Shown: positions 13,843 to 22,243 of the stretch, in pieces
Layout of the letters: every line of letters starts with the position of its first letter
Numbering within the stretch: the stretch's first letter is position 1
DNA from: a virus
DNA: 64,000 bases
IMG/VR virus record: IMGVR_UViG_3300032220_001356
Span: 1-64,000 of that record
Strand: one strand, 5' to 3'
Position numbers and translations under genes: made by a program
The notes under the pieces: generated by a model
Told to the model about the DNA's origin: nothing
The model's database searches: none
What the model saw: the letters and a program-made list of their open reading frames with translations, nothing else

Positions 13843-14325
13843 ATGGGAGTTGAAGTAGGTAATTATTGTACAACATCTTTTATCTTGAAGGATGCAGAAT
13901 CTGTTAAGTATATTAAAAAACTTTGTGACCTTCTTACAGATGAAACCAACCTTTCTTGTGGTTATTTGTCTGATGACGCTTATTGCCAGTTTGATGCCTA
14001 TAGTAAGGAAGAAAATTCTTTCATTATTAAGGCTGGCGGTTTTATGGACTCTGGCGTTGATATTCGTTATTCTGCTTTACACGATAGACAGGGAACAGAG
14101 GAAGATGAAGTAGATGAAGATTATGAAGAAGAGCATGACCCAATTAATCTATGGGAAGAAGTACAAAAGCATCTAAAAGAAGGTGCTTGGTTCTTTGTCG
14201 ATGAATACTCTTATGGTCGTTCCTATGCAACAACTTCTGTTTCGTTTTATCATCAAAACGGAAAAACAGAATATGAATCAAGTTTTAATATCAAAAAACA
14301 TATTTTGAAGAAAATGGGTATTTAA
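13843..14325 (+). CDS. Unknown acidic protein
   Basis: 160 aa, with an Asp/Glu-rich stretch near 88-103. No tag, membrane segment or motif I know. It begins 8 nt after the kinase-like gene and is probably cotranscribed. Confidence 0.6.
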   Translation: MGVEVGNYCTTSFILKDAESVKYIKKLCDLLTDETNLSCGYLSDDAYCQFDAYSKEENSFIIKAGGFMDSGVDIRYSALHDRQGTEEDEVDEDYEEEHDPINLWEEVQKHLKEGAWFFVDEYSYGRSYATTSVSFYHQNGKTEYESSFNIKKHILKKMGI

Positions 14326-14352
14326 TACTATTTATTGAAAAGGAATCCAACC

Positions 14353-14607
14353 ATGAAACTCACCGAATCCAAATTACGTTCTCTTGTCCGTGAAGAATTA
14401 AGCAATGTTCTTGAAATGTATAGACAACCAAAAGAAGAACCTGTTGTTACTCCTAAAGCTGCTGCTGCCGGTACTGCTATGGCTGGTTTAGCTGCTGCAC
14501 CATTTGCAATTGCACAATACTTACAAACAAATCCAGAAATGATGAAAAAAGTTATAGCTATGCTTAACGCTACTGGCGATTTTATGCAAAATTTAGAACA
14601 AGAGTAA
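14353..14607 (+). CDS. Small tagged protein with Ala-rich hydrophobic middle
   Basis: 84 aa. It starts M-K-L-T-E-S-K-L-R-S-L-V-R-E-E-L, the second tag type, nearly identical to the gene at 16007. Residues 40-60 are Ala/Gly-rich and could span a membrane. ATG 14353 has AGGA at 14341-14344; the TTG at 14335 has no such support. A CTATTTATT box lies at 14329. Confidence 0.65.
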   Translation: MKLTESKLRSLVREELSNVLEMYRQPKEEPVVTPKAAAAGTAMAGLAAAPFAIAQYLQTNPEMMKKVIAMLNATGDFMQNLEQE

Positions 14608-14616
14608 AATTTGTAA

Positions 14617-14949
14617 ATGCGTATTATCATAAAGGAACAAGCATTTGAGCAAAAAGTTTATGAATTCAAGTTTTCTGTAAAAATTTCAAGACAAGAAGAA
14701 GAATTCATAAACTTTACAAAGATTAAAGACACTCTTCGTGGTATCGAAAATGTTACAATTGTTCGTACTGAAGCTTCTCCAGAATCAACTAGCAAATACG
14801 ATATTAAATACTTAATTGTCAAAGCAGAATTTCAACGTGGTGAAGATATTGAATTCTTCTTGAATAACACTCTTATTCCTCAAATTAAAGAGATCCCAGA
14901 GTTCTATTATGACAAGTTGGTATCTGTTAAAAAAGTAGCAGAAAGATAA
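14617..14949 (+). CDS. Unknown small protein
   Basis: 110 aa, starting M-R-I-I-I-K-E followed by Q, a possible very short L/I-x-E tag. The rest alternates beta and helical segments with no motif I recognise. Confidence 0.55.
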   Translation: MRIIIKEQAFEQKVYEFKFSVKISRQEEEFINFTKIKDTLRGIENVTIVRTEASPESTSKYDIKYLIVKAEFQRGEDIEFFLNNTLIPQIKEIPEFYYDKLVSVKKVAER

Positions 14950-14970
14950 AAACAAAGTTATAATAGTTTA

Positions 14971-15378
14971 ATGAATAGACTATCTTGGGACCAAGTATGG
15001 TCCAACTTTGCTTTAACAATTTCTCAACGTTCAACCGATCCTAAATTTAGGGTTGGTTGTGTTATTGTTCCTTTTGATAATACTGGCGTATTGTCTCTCG
15101 GTTACAATGGTGACCAGAAAGGTGGAACAAACGAAAGAGAATCAAATGATTCTGGTGGCTCTGGGTTTATCCACGCAGAGATAAATGCCTTAATTAAAAT
15201 GGATTTTAATAATCCAAAACAAAAGAAAATGTATGTTACTCACTCTCCTTGCAAAATGTGTGCAAAAGCGATCATCAATGCAGACATAAAGGAAGTTAAT
15301 TATTCCGAAGTATATCTTAATGACACAACCGGAATTGATTTATTGATAAAGCATGGTATTAAGGTAAATAAAATATAA
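14971..15378 (+). CDS. dCMP/cytidine deaminase-family protein
   Basis: 135 aa. The zinc-deaminase signature is complete: H-A-E at 68-70 and P-C-K-M-C with cysteines at 94 and 97. R-S-T-D-P-K-F-R-V-G-C-V-I-V at 20-33 is typical of deoxycytidylate deaminases, which make dUMP for thymidylate synthesis. It is close to the usual length and lies among unrelated small genes, so its nucleotide role is inferred from the family only. Confidence 0.9.
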   Translation: MNRLSWDQVWSNFALTISQRSTDPKFRVGCVIVPFDNTGVLSLGYNGDQKGGTNERESNDSGGSGFIHAEINALIKMDFNNPKQKKMYVTHSPCKMCAKAIINADIKEVNYSEVYLNDTTGIDLLIKHGIKVNKI

Positions 15379-15404
15379 TTACTATAAGCAACGAGGTTTT
15401 TGCT

Positions 15405-15686
15405 ATGACAACCAAAACACATGAAGTCTATACACAACTTACTGCAAAAGCATTAACTGAAACACAAAAGAAAATCAAAGTTCTTTATGATTACGAATTG
15501 ATTTCTGGTTCTGGAATTAAATTTTATGTCAATATTGAAACAAGACAAGTTGTACCAATCGTAGCTGGTAAGGTAATCACAAGAATTACAGAATTCCCAG
15601 ATGAAAAAGGTTGTCATATTGTATATGCACAAAACCAAAAAATACTTGTTCCAGAAAGTGATATTATTGGTATTGGTCTGAACTGA
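15405..15686 (+). CDS. Unknown small protein
   Basis: 93 aa, beta-rich with a Lys/Thr-rich first 25 residues. GAGG precedes the ATG, and the stop overlaps the next ATG (TGATG), so it is coupled to an SH3-like protein. No known motif. Confidence 0.55.
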   Translation: MTTKTHEVYTQLTAKALTETQKKIKVLYDYELISGSGIKFYVNIETRQVVPIVAGKVITRITEFPDEKGCHIVYAQNQKILVPESDIIGIGLN

Positions 15687-15952
15687 TGGAACATATATTC
15701 GGACAATATACGTTAAAAAAAATAAAAATAGGAGATATTGTTTCTTGGTCGGAATTGGCAGACGATTCCAAAGGTATAGTAAAACCAGAAATGAAAAAAA
15801 GTTTTGGTTTTGTATCAAAAATAGAAATAGTAAATCGTGGAAGTAGAAAAGTTGGAATTGTAAAAGTTATTCCTATGGGTTCTACAATTGAAAAAGAAGT
15901 TCTTGCTGTATGTATTTCGTTAGTAAGTAACCAACAAATTCACGATATTTAA
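15686..15952 (+). CDS. SH3-like protein outside the main array
   Basis: 88 aa. After 12 residues it reads K-I-K-I-G-D-I-V-S-W, F-G-F-V-S-K-I, I-V-K-V-I-P, the same layout as the genes at 4.2-10.4 kb but 5 kb away, across the composition boundary. Confidence 0.6.
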   Translation: MEHIFGQYTLKKIKIGDIVSWSELADDSKGIVKPEMKKSFGFVSKIEIVNRGSRKVGIVKVIPMGSTIEKEVLAVCISLVSNQQIHDI

Positions 15953-15980
15953 TTTTTTTTGCCAGTTTCTAAACATATTT

Positions 15981-15989
15981 CTATTTATA
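15981..15989 (+). promoter_or_regulatory. Candidate late box CTATTTATA
   Basis: It lies 17 nt before ATG 16007, with AAGGAG between, so here the box would give an mRNA with a normal leader. Confidence 0.45.
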
Positions 15990-16006
15990 TAACAAGGAGT
16001 TTAACA

Positions 16007-16357
16007 ATGAAACTTACAGAATCTGCTCTTCGCAAAATAATTAAAGAAGAATTAAATAAAGTATTAAATGAAGGAAAGGGTCATCCACTTGATGATATTA
16101 CAAAAAAAATGGTTGCTATTCACGATAAGGCATACCATGCTGGTGGTACTCCCTCTGCAATGTTTCAGATGTTATTAGATATAGAAGAACTTAAATCTGA
16201 GATTAAAAATCTCTTCGATACGGGCCAAGTAAGCGATGAAGATTTTGAAAAATATGTTAAAAATAAGAAAAATTTTGAACCAACAAAATTCCGTAGTGCA
16301 GAACAAAATAAAGAAATGACAGATTTTGAAGATTATTTAAATAAGAATAATTTTTAA
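16007..16357 (+). CDS. Small tagged protein, helical
   Basis: 116 aa. Tag M-K-L-T-E-S-A-L-R-K-I-I-K-E-E-L then V-L-N-E followed by G, an L-x-E site at residue 22. The rest is charged and helical. ATG 16007 has AAGGAG; the longer ORF from 15959 does not. A candidate internal-head or scaffold protein. Confidence 0.65.
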   Translation: MKLTESALRKIIKEELNKVLNEGKGHPLDDITKKMVAIHDKAYHAGGTPSAMFQMLLDIEELKSEIKNLFDTGQVSDEDFEKYVKNKKNFEPTKFRSAEQNKEMTDFEDYLNKNNF

Positions 16358-16410
16358 TTAAAAAAAATCATTGCGTGGTTCTAAACAATAAAACTTAAAT
16401 TTAAAAGATC

Positions 16411-16445
16411 AAATGCCTTTTAGATAATCTCTAAAAGGCATTTTT
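16411..16445 (+). terminator. Rho-independent terminator
   Basis: A 14-bp perfect stem AAATGCCTTTTAGA/TCTAAAAGGCATTT with a 4-6 nt loop and trailing T's. It closes the 12.9-16.4 kb run. Confidence 0.85.
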
Positions 16446-16458
16446 ATTTATATATACA

Positions 16459-16466
16459 ACTATTTA
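16459..16466 (+). promoter_or_regulatory. Candidate late box ACTATTTA
   Basis: It lies 4 nt before ATG 16471 with no Shine-Dalgarno, directly after a terminator. Confidence 0.5.
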
Positions 16467-16470
16467 GTAT

Positions 16471-17418
16471 ATGCTATTAAAAGAACAATACCAAGTATTG
16501 GTCAAATCTTTATTACCATATGCTCAAAAGCAACTTGGGTTTAATAAACCACCTGTTATTAATTTTCTGGATGATACAGAAAATTCATCAAACCCATTAG
16601 GTAAAACCGGATTTTATAAACCAGACGATAAATCTATCTCTGTTTTTATAACCAATCGCCACCCAAAAGACATATTACGTTCTGTTGCTCATGAATTAGT
16701 TCATTATCAACAGGATTGTGATGGTCGTTTAACTCAACATCTTGAAAAAGAGTTATACGACAAAAGGTATGCACAAAATAATCCAGATTTAAGAAAATTT
16801 GAAGAAGAAGCATATCTTAAAGGAAATATGATTTTTAGAGATTGGGAAGATAATTATAAAAACCAACCATTAACTATAAGGATTAACAACAAAATGAACG
16901 AATCTAAATTAAGAGCATACATCAAAAAAGCTTTAGCTGAAGTTCTCGCTGAAGCAAAGACAGAAAAAGAAGAAGAACAAAGACCAGAACCAAAGGTACG
17001 TGATAGTGCTAAAAAGTCTGAATTAAGCAAATACAAGATCGCAGAGGACACCGACACAGATAGTGTACCATTTAACGAGTGGAAGAATCAAGAGTTGTTT
17101 GGTCTTTTGTCAAACAAGTTTTTTGGACGTAATCTTACCGAAGCTGCAAAACCAGATTTTCTTGACTTAGATAAAGATGGTAACAAAAAAGAATCAATGA
17201 AACAAGCAGCAAAACAAGCCAAAGAAGAAAATGGCGAAGAAGACGAAGAAGAACAAGAGCTTGACGAAGCAAAACTTACTAAGCCAGAAACAAAAGAAAA
17301 AGAAAAAATTGTTAAAGGTATGAAAAAATCAAAAAAAGAATTTGATAAAAGATATCCCGGTAGAGGCGAAGAAGTTATGTATGCTACCGCAACCAAAATG
17401 GCACAAGAGAAAAAATAA
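16471..17418 (+). CDS. Zincin-like protein fused to capsid-tag-like and C-terminal structural segments
   Basis: 315 aa. M-L-L-K-E opens it. H-E-L-V-H at 74-78 with E-E-E-A-Y near 111-115 gives a zinc-metallopeptidase core. At 142 comes M-N-E-S-K-L-R-A-Y-I-K-K, the second tag type, ending V-L-A-E followed by A. Further L-x-E followed by A sites are N-L-T-E (221-224) and E-L-D-E (263-266). D-L-D-K-D-G-N near 232-238 is EF-hand-like, and the end reads K-E-F-D-K-R-Y-P-G-R then V-M-Y-A-T-A-T-K-M-A, which I recall from phage structural proteins. It looks like a polyprotein cut by a prohead protease. Confidence 0.6.
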   Translation: MLLKEQYQVLVKSLLPYAQKQLGFNKPPVINFLDDTENSSNPLGKTGFYKPDDKSISVFITNRHPKDILRSVAHELVHYQQDCDGRLTQHLEKELYDKRYAQNNPDLRKFEEEAYLKGNMIFRDWEDNYKNQPLTIRINNKMNESKLRAYIKKALAEVLAEAKTEKEEEQRPEPKVRDSAKKSELSKYKIAEDTDTDSVPFNEWKNQELFGLLSNKFFGRNLTEAAKPDFLDLDKDGNKKESMKQAAKQAKEENGEEDEEEQELDEAKLTKPETKEKEKIVKGMKKSKKEFDKRYPGRGEEVMYATATKMAQEKK

Positions 17419-17618
17419 TGAAATATAGTAAATTTTTAACACTTAAAGAACTTTGGGAAAACAAAAAACAACAATCTATCGAACTTCCTAAACAAGAACC
17501 AAAAGTCGAAACTGAAGAACCAGTAATTGAAACTATAACTCCTGTTGTTGAAGAAGTAAAGGATGAACCAGTTGTTGTTGTTCCAAAACCAAGCAAGAAG
17601 AAAACAACAAATGCCTAA
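17418..17618 (+). CDS. Small acidic Pro/Val/Glu-rich protein
   Basis: 66 aa, M-K-Y-S-K-F-L-T-L-K-E-L-W-E-N-K, perhaps a variant tag, then low-complexity Glu/Val/Pro repeats and a Lys-rich end. It overlaps the next ATG. Scaffold- or core-like composition, but no family assigned. Confidence 0.55.
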   Translation: MKYSKFLTLKELWENKKQQSIELPKQEPKVETEEPVIETITPVVEEVKDEPVVVVPKPSKKKTTNA

Positions 17619-17901
17619 AAATACTTTTTTAAACAACATAACTTGGAATTTTTTTAAACTTGAAGAAAATGTTTCTCCAAGTGTTATGTCTTATCTTCAA
17701 TCGTTAACTGAAACTTTAAATTCATTACGTCCAAGTTCTACTTCTGACAAAAGAAGAATAGAGATTGCAAAAAGTCACTTGAAAGAAGTTAGACGACACG
17801 TTAATAAGTTAGAAGAACAAGTTTTTACATTAGAAGAAAAAGTAAAATTATTAGAAGAAACAAAAGAAAAAGAATCTGATATAATAGAAGAAAAGGAATA
17901 A
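17611..17901 (+). CDS. Coiled-coil protein
   Basis: 96 aa. The C-terminal half is a long charged coiled coil (heptads of L/V with E/K). The start at 17611 is inferred from the overlap with the previous stop; a longer in-frame ORF from 17563 would run through the previous gene. Possible head-core or assembly factor. Confidence 0.55.
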   Translation: MPKNTFLNNITWNFFKLEENVSPSVMSYLQSLTETLNSLRPSSTSDKRRIEIAKSHLKEVRRHVNKLEEQVFTLEEKVKLLEETKEKESDIIEEKE

Positions 17902-17907
17902 TAATTT

Positions 17908-20900
17908 ATGTTGTTATTAGAGGGTGGTAATGTTTTTAAGTCTAAAGATGGAAAACCACTAACACAAAGAATCAATCAAGCCGATGTTACTCCAACCATA
18001 AGATGGTTAGAAAACATTTTAGGTATTGATTTATTAGACAACACCCTTGGAACAACTGGTAAAAATCCTACATCTGGTGATTTAGATATTGCTGTTAATC
18101 AAGAAGAAAATTCAAAAGAAGAAGTTTATAATGAATTAGTTTTATGGGTTTCTAAAAATATTCCAGATGCAAACATAAGAGAATACGTTGCTAAAACTGG
18201 TATAGAAGTACATTTTAGAACACCTATCAATGGAAATCCAGCAAATGGATATGTACAAACAGATTTGATGTTTGGAGATCCAGAATTTATGAAATGGGCT
18301 GCACAAGGCGAACCACCCGGAGAGTTTAAGGGACAACATAGACAAACTCTTCTTGCTTCTATTGCCAAATTTAGAGGCTATAAATGGTCTGGTTTTAATG
18401 GTTTAACTAATCGTCAAACAAATAAAAAAACAACAAATCCACAAGAAATAACTGATATTCTTCTTGGAACAGGACACAATCCAAGTGATTTAACTTCAAT
18501 TAATAAGATTTTAGATATTATTAAAAATGATCCAAACTACAACGAAATGGTTGCAGATGCTGTTGAAGCATTTCCAAAATATGGTGTTCAATTTCCTTTG
18601 TTAAACACAAAAAATAGAAAAGAAGTTCCAGTTGTATCATTACAAGAAGCAAACGTAAGTGATGGTCCAAGAATTCAACACGCAGAAGATTTGGTATTTT
18701 GGGAAGGTAGCAAGGGTGCTATCCGTGCTCTTGATGCACTTGCAAGTTTAGCAACAGAACAAGGACAGAAAGCAACATCATTGAAATGGGATGGTTCTCC
18801 CGCAGTAATATTTGGTCGTGATGAAAACGGACAATTTATATTTACAGATAAGAGTGGTTTTACTGCAAAAGGGTATGACGGAAAAGCAAAGACACCAGAA
18901 GAACTTGAAAACATTTTTGTTAATGTAAGAAAATTAAATAAAGGCAAAGAAGTAACACCAGATTACACAAATTTTGTTGGTAATCTAAAAAATGCATTTT
19001 TAGTTTTTGAGGCAGCAACTCCAAAAGATGTTCGTGGATACTTTTTTGGCGATTTACTTTATACTGAAACACCAAAGGTTGTTGATGGAAAGTTTATATT
19101 TAAGCCAAACATTGTTGAATACAAGATTGATGCAAGTAGCGATATTGGAAAAAGAATTGCACAAAGCAAGGTTGGTGTAGTAGTACATGGACAAGTAGAT
19201 TTTGAGGGCAACAAATTAAGTGTTAAAGATTACAATATTTTCCAAGGAACAGATTTATTAGTTGTTCCTCCTGTTCTTCCAAAAGAACCAGTAAAGATTG
19301 ATACAAAACAAATAAATTCAGCAAAAAGTAAAATTAGTTCTAATGCTTCTATGATTGATGATTTATTGAATAAAGAAACATTACGTTCATTAAAAATTTC
19401 TAATTTAGCAGAATTATTCTATACATACACAAACTCAAAAGTCGATACTGGACTTGATAATTTAGGACAAGACTTTATTGCTTGGTTGGATAATTCAAAA
19501 GCAACTGAAAATGCTAAACAAAGTATAAAAAACTATATTCAACAAAACAAACAAGGTTTTGATGCTCTATGGGATTGTGTCAAAACCATTATGAGTGTCA
19601 AAAACAATATTATTAGACAATTAGATTCACAAGATGCACCTGTCAAATCTTCTATTGGAACAATGGAAGGTGGCGAAGGATATGTAATTGCAAGTCCTGC
19701 TGGTTATATCAAATTGGTTGATAGAGAAGGTTTTACAAAAGCAAACAGAGCAGTTCAGAGAGAATCTTTAATTAGAGAACAAATGATGGAACAAAATACA
19801 ATTGCTTTATTCCCCGGCTCATTTAAGCCACCACACAAAGGCCATATGGCAGTTGTTTCTTATTTGGCGTCTATATACGACGAAGTAATAGTTTTGGTTT
19901 CTCAGCCCGTTGCAGCGCAATCAATTAGAAGTGATATAACAGGTCAACAAGCAGCAGATATTTTTAATATGTATATAGGCGATGCTAATTATGAAAATGC
20001 TGTTGCAATAAAATCAAATGTACCATCTCCAATAGGAGCAGTATACGATATTATTGAAAAGAAACAATTTGCTCCAAATACTAAAGTAGTTGTTGCTACA
20101 TCAACTAAAGATGCTGATAGATATCCACAAGCTAGTTTGGACAAAGCAGCAAACAAAAACCCATCTAAACCAATTGTTGCTAGCGTTACTATTCCTGCAA
20201 TTACAAGTGATACTGGTAAGCCATTTTCTGCAACTGATTTTAGAAATACTATTAATTCAGTTAGAAATGGTGAAGCAGACATTTCAGCATTATTTGAGTT
20301 TATGCCAGAGTTTGTCACAGACCAACAAAAACAAAAAATTGCAAATATTTTAGTTGGTACTTCCAAACAAATTGAATTAAATGAATTGCTTAACATAATT
20401 AATGAAATGGCTACAATGGCTGCTGGAGCAGTAGAAGGTGCTGCTGGCGGAATTGGACAACCCGTTAAAAGAAAAAAGAAAAAAGGAATTACACAAATGA
20501 ACGAAGAAGAAGCACAACTTAGACAAGTTATTAGAAACGCTATTCGTTTGCACAAAACTAATAAACTTCAAGAATTCAAGAAGTCCAAACTTGAAGAACA
20601 GCAATTAAGATATATTGTTAGAAAGCTTATTATGGAAGCTGGTGAAGACCAACCAATCCACGATAATACTGGTATTAACGTTCTTGAAGATTTGTTAAAG
20701 AAAATAATTCCTGTTATTCAAACTGATTATAAAATTATGACAACCTCTGAAACACAAAGACTTTCTTTCAGAGCACATATTCTTAACGCAATTCAAAATT
20801 CATTGAAACCAGAGTTGTACAGAAAGGAAGAAACTCCTCCCGGTGCTCCACAACTTCAAGAACAAAACAAGATAAAAATTGATCTTGAAGATAATGAATT

Positions 20901-21267
20901 AGATAAATCAAAATTTATTGATGTTTTTAATACGAAAGCAAAAGAGCAAGAAGAAGCAGATAAGTTTAATACACCAGAATCTAGATTATCAACCGGTTTA
21001 GAAAAAGAAAAACTTGATTCTACTGGAAGAAACATGGCTCTTCAAACTTTCAAGAAAATTGACAATTCAGTTATGGATGCGTATACTATTCTTGATGATT
21101 CAAAAGACAAAGACTTATTTTATGATTATTTGATTACAAATTTGAAATTATATTTTGATAAGTTTGAAGAAGAAATGATGGATATGCCAGAGACAGAACC
21201 ATCAACACCGGAATATGACGCAGAAAAACAAAAGAAAGAAGAAGAAGACGTACCAGTAGAGGTTTAA
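17908..21267 (+). CDS. Giant three-domain nucleotidyl-transfer protein
   Basis: 1119 aa. M-L-L-L-E-G-G-N-V-F opens a nucleotidyltransferase-fold domain with S-G-D-L-D at 56-60. At 244-248 S-L-Q-E followed by A marks a domain border. Residues 260-450 look like an ATP/RNA-ligase-type domain: S-L-K-W-D-G-S-P at 291-298 (motif I-like lysine), F-L-V-F-E near 364-368, V-E-Y-K-I-D at 403-408. A HIGH-type adenylyl/cytidylyltransferase begins at 631: F-P-G-S-F-K-P-P-H-K-G-H (635-646). The C-terminal 255 residues start M-N-E-E-E-A-Q-L-R-Q-V-I-R and contain K-L-I-M-E followed by A. The fusion may act in RNA or NAD repair; function not established. Confidence 0.7.
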   Translation: MLLLEGGNVFKSKDGKPLTQRINQADVTPTIRWLENILGIDLLDNTLGTTGKNPTSGDLDIAVNQEENSKEEVYNELVLWVSKNIPDANIREYVAKTGIEVHFRTPINGNPANGYVQTDLMFGDPEFMKWAAQGEPPGEFKGQHRQTLLASIAKFRGYKWSGFNGLTNRQTNKKTTNPQEITDILLGTGHNPSDLTSINKILDIIKNDPNYNEMVADAVEAFPKYGVQFPLLNTKNRKEVPVVSLQEANVSDGPRIQHAEDLVFWEGSKGAIRALDALASLATEQGQKATSLKWDGSPAVIFGRDENGQFIFTDKSGFTAKGYDGKAKTPEELENIFVNVRKLNKGKEVTPDYTNFVGNLKNAFLVFEAATPKDVRGYFFGDLLYTETPKVVDGKFIFKPNIVEYKIDASSDIGKRIAQSKVGVVVHGQVDFEGNKLSVKDYNIFQGTDLLVVPPVLPKEPVKIDTKQINSAKSKISSNASMIDDLLNKETLRSLKISNLAELFYTYTNSKVDTGLDNLGQDFIAWLDNSKATENAKQSIKNYIQQNKQGFDALWDCVKTIMSVKNNIIRQLDSQDAPVKSSIGTMEGGEGYVIASPAGYIKLVDREGFTKANRAVQRESLIREQMMEQNTIALFPGSFKPPHKGHMAVVSYLASIYDEVIVLVSQPVAAQSIRSDITGQQAADIFNMYIGDANYENAVAIKSNVPSPIGAVYDIIEKKQFAPNTKVVVATSTKDADRYPQASLDKAANKNPSKPIVASVTIPAITSDTGKPFSATDFRNTINSVRNGEADISALFEFMPEFVTDQQKQKIANILVGTSKQIELNELLNIINEMATMAAGAVEGAAGGIGQPVKRKKKKGITQMNEEEAQLRQVIRNAIRLHKTNKLQEFKKSKLEEQQLRYIVRKLIMEAGEDQPIHDNTGINVLEDLLKKIIPVIQTDYKIMTTSETQRLSFRAHILNAIQNSLKPELYRKEETPPGAPQLQEQNKIKIDLEDNELDKSKFIDVFNTKAKEQEEADKFNTPESRLSTGLEKEKLDSTGRNMALQTFKKIDNSVMDAYTILDDSKDKDLFYDYLITNLKLYFDKFEEEMMDMPETEPSTPEYDAEKQKKEEEDVPVEV
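20497..21267 (+). CDS. Possible nested product from an internal in-frame start
   Basis: Within the giant gene, ATG 20497 has a strong AAGGA 9 nt upstream and begins M-N-E-E-E-A-Q-L-R-Q-V-I-R-N, a second-type tag. The product would be a 256-aa acidic, helical protein. Similar to ATG 16894 in the zincin-like gene. Either an alternative start or the relic of a gene fusion. Confidence 0.4.
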   Translation: MNEEEAQLRQVIRNAIRLHKTNKLQEFKKSKLEEQQLRYIVRKLIMEAGEDQPIHDNTGINVLEDLLKKIIPVIQTDYKIMTTSETQRLSFRAHILNAIQNSLKPELYRKEETPPGAPQLQEQNKIKIDLEDNELDKSKFIDVFNTKAKEQEEADKFNTPESRLSTGLEKEKLDSTGRNMALQTFKKIDNSVMDAYTILDDSKDKDLFYDYLITNLKLYFDKFEEEMMDMPETEPSTPEYDAEKQKKEEEDVPVEV

Positions 21268-21645
21268 TTGATTCGTAATAGATTTTCTGAATATTCGTTT
21301 TCTAAATATTTAAGAAGTACAAATAAATCCTCTGACGAATTTGAGTTCATGTTGAATCAATTAACGTTGGAGGAAATTATTGCTCTTAAATTAGAAATCA
21401 GTTCAAGAGCAGTAAACGGAAAATTATATGGTTTTAATTTATGGAGACAAATACCAAAAATAGCAAAAGAAGGATTATTGCTTTTTGCTGTTTCTGCAAC
21501 AACCAATATTGTAGAAGCACAAACTTTGCTAGGTGTAACAGATATTGTGCAATTTAGACATATTCTTTATAGATACAAAGATGTATTAAAGTATTATAAT
21601 GTTACTGATTTAAAAGGTAGAAAGTACTTAAAAAATATTCTTTAA
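21268..21645 (+). CDS. Unknown conserved-looking phage protein
   Basis: 125 aa from a TTG that directly follows the previous stop; the next ATG is at 21349. It reads L-T-L-E-E-I-I-A-L-K-L-E-I near 33-45, then N-G-K-L-Y-G-F and a basic C-terminus. I have no function. Its reuse of the preceding transcript suggests a head-related role. Confidence 0.55.
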   Translation: MIRNRFSEYSFSKYLRSTNKSSDEFEFMLNQLTLEEIIALKLEISSRAVNGKLYGFNLWRQIPKIAKEGLLLFAVSATTNIVEAQTLLGVTDIVQFRHILYRYKDVLKYYNVTDLKGRKYLKNIL

Positions 21646-21669
21646 TATATATATTTTAGGAGCTTAAAT

Positions 21670-22239
21670 ATGACAAAACCAATATTGCTACAAAAATTAG
21701 AATCTAAAGGTTACAAGGTATTTGATGGAAAATGGGATTTAAACATAATTGGTGTTCGTAAAAAAGAAGGTACACCAAATAAGTTTGATGATCGTATTTA
21801 TGTAATTTGTAAAAATGATAACAATGAGTGGCAAGAGTGGTCATGGTCTGCTACAACAGATCCCGGTACATATTGGCTTAAAGAATTAATGAACAAGCTT
21901 GGAACAGCAATCTTAAAAGAAGGACAATGGAGAGGGTGCTGGAAACTAGGTCTTCACAAAGGCGAAAAGCCAGCATTAGTTCAGATAAAGCCAGTTACCG
22001 TATATCGTGATAACGACAAAGATGCACAACACGATTTTAATCTGGGAGAAAGTACCGGATTATATGGTATAAATATTCACAGAGCAGGTAAGAATTCTAC
22101 AAATGTAGATAAGTGGTCTGCTGGTTGCCAAGTTTTTGCAAATGATGCAGATTTTGAAGAATTTTTGTCATTATGTAGAAAACAAGTATCTGCTGGTATT
22201 GGCGACGTATTTTCTTACACACTTTTGAAGGAAGAATAA
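21670..22239 (+). CDS. L,D-transpeptidase-like / peptidoglycan-active protein
   Basis: 189 aa. The C-terminal half has Y-G-I-N-I-H-R-A-G (His 137) and K-W-S-A-G-C-Q-V (Cys 153), the His...Ser-x-Gly-Cys order of YkuD-type L,D-transpeptidase active sites. It is paired with a lysozyme-like gene 4 nt downstream, so I infer cell-wall attack at lysis or entry. AGGAG lies 5' of the ATG. Confidence 0.7.
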   Translation: MTKPILLQKLESKGYKVFDGKWDLNIIGVRKKEGTPNKFDDRIYVICKNDNNEWQEWSWSATTDPGTYWLKELMNKLGTAILKEGQWRGCWKLGLHKGEKPALVQIKPVTVYRDNDKDAQHDFNLGESTGLYGINIHRAGKNSTNVDKWSAGCQVFANDADFEEFLSLCRKQVSAGIGDVFSYTLLKEE

Positions 22240-22243
22240 GTTA

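Noticed and set aside
14335-14352. TTG start for the tagged gene at 14353
   Set aside because: AGGA spacing and the shared M-K-L-T-E-S start with gene 16007 both favour ATG 14353.
20377-20604. - strand ORFs in the giant gene
   Set aside because: Short shadows of a continuous 1119-codon frame with three recognisable domains.
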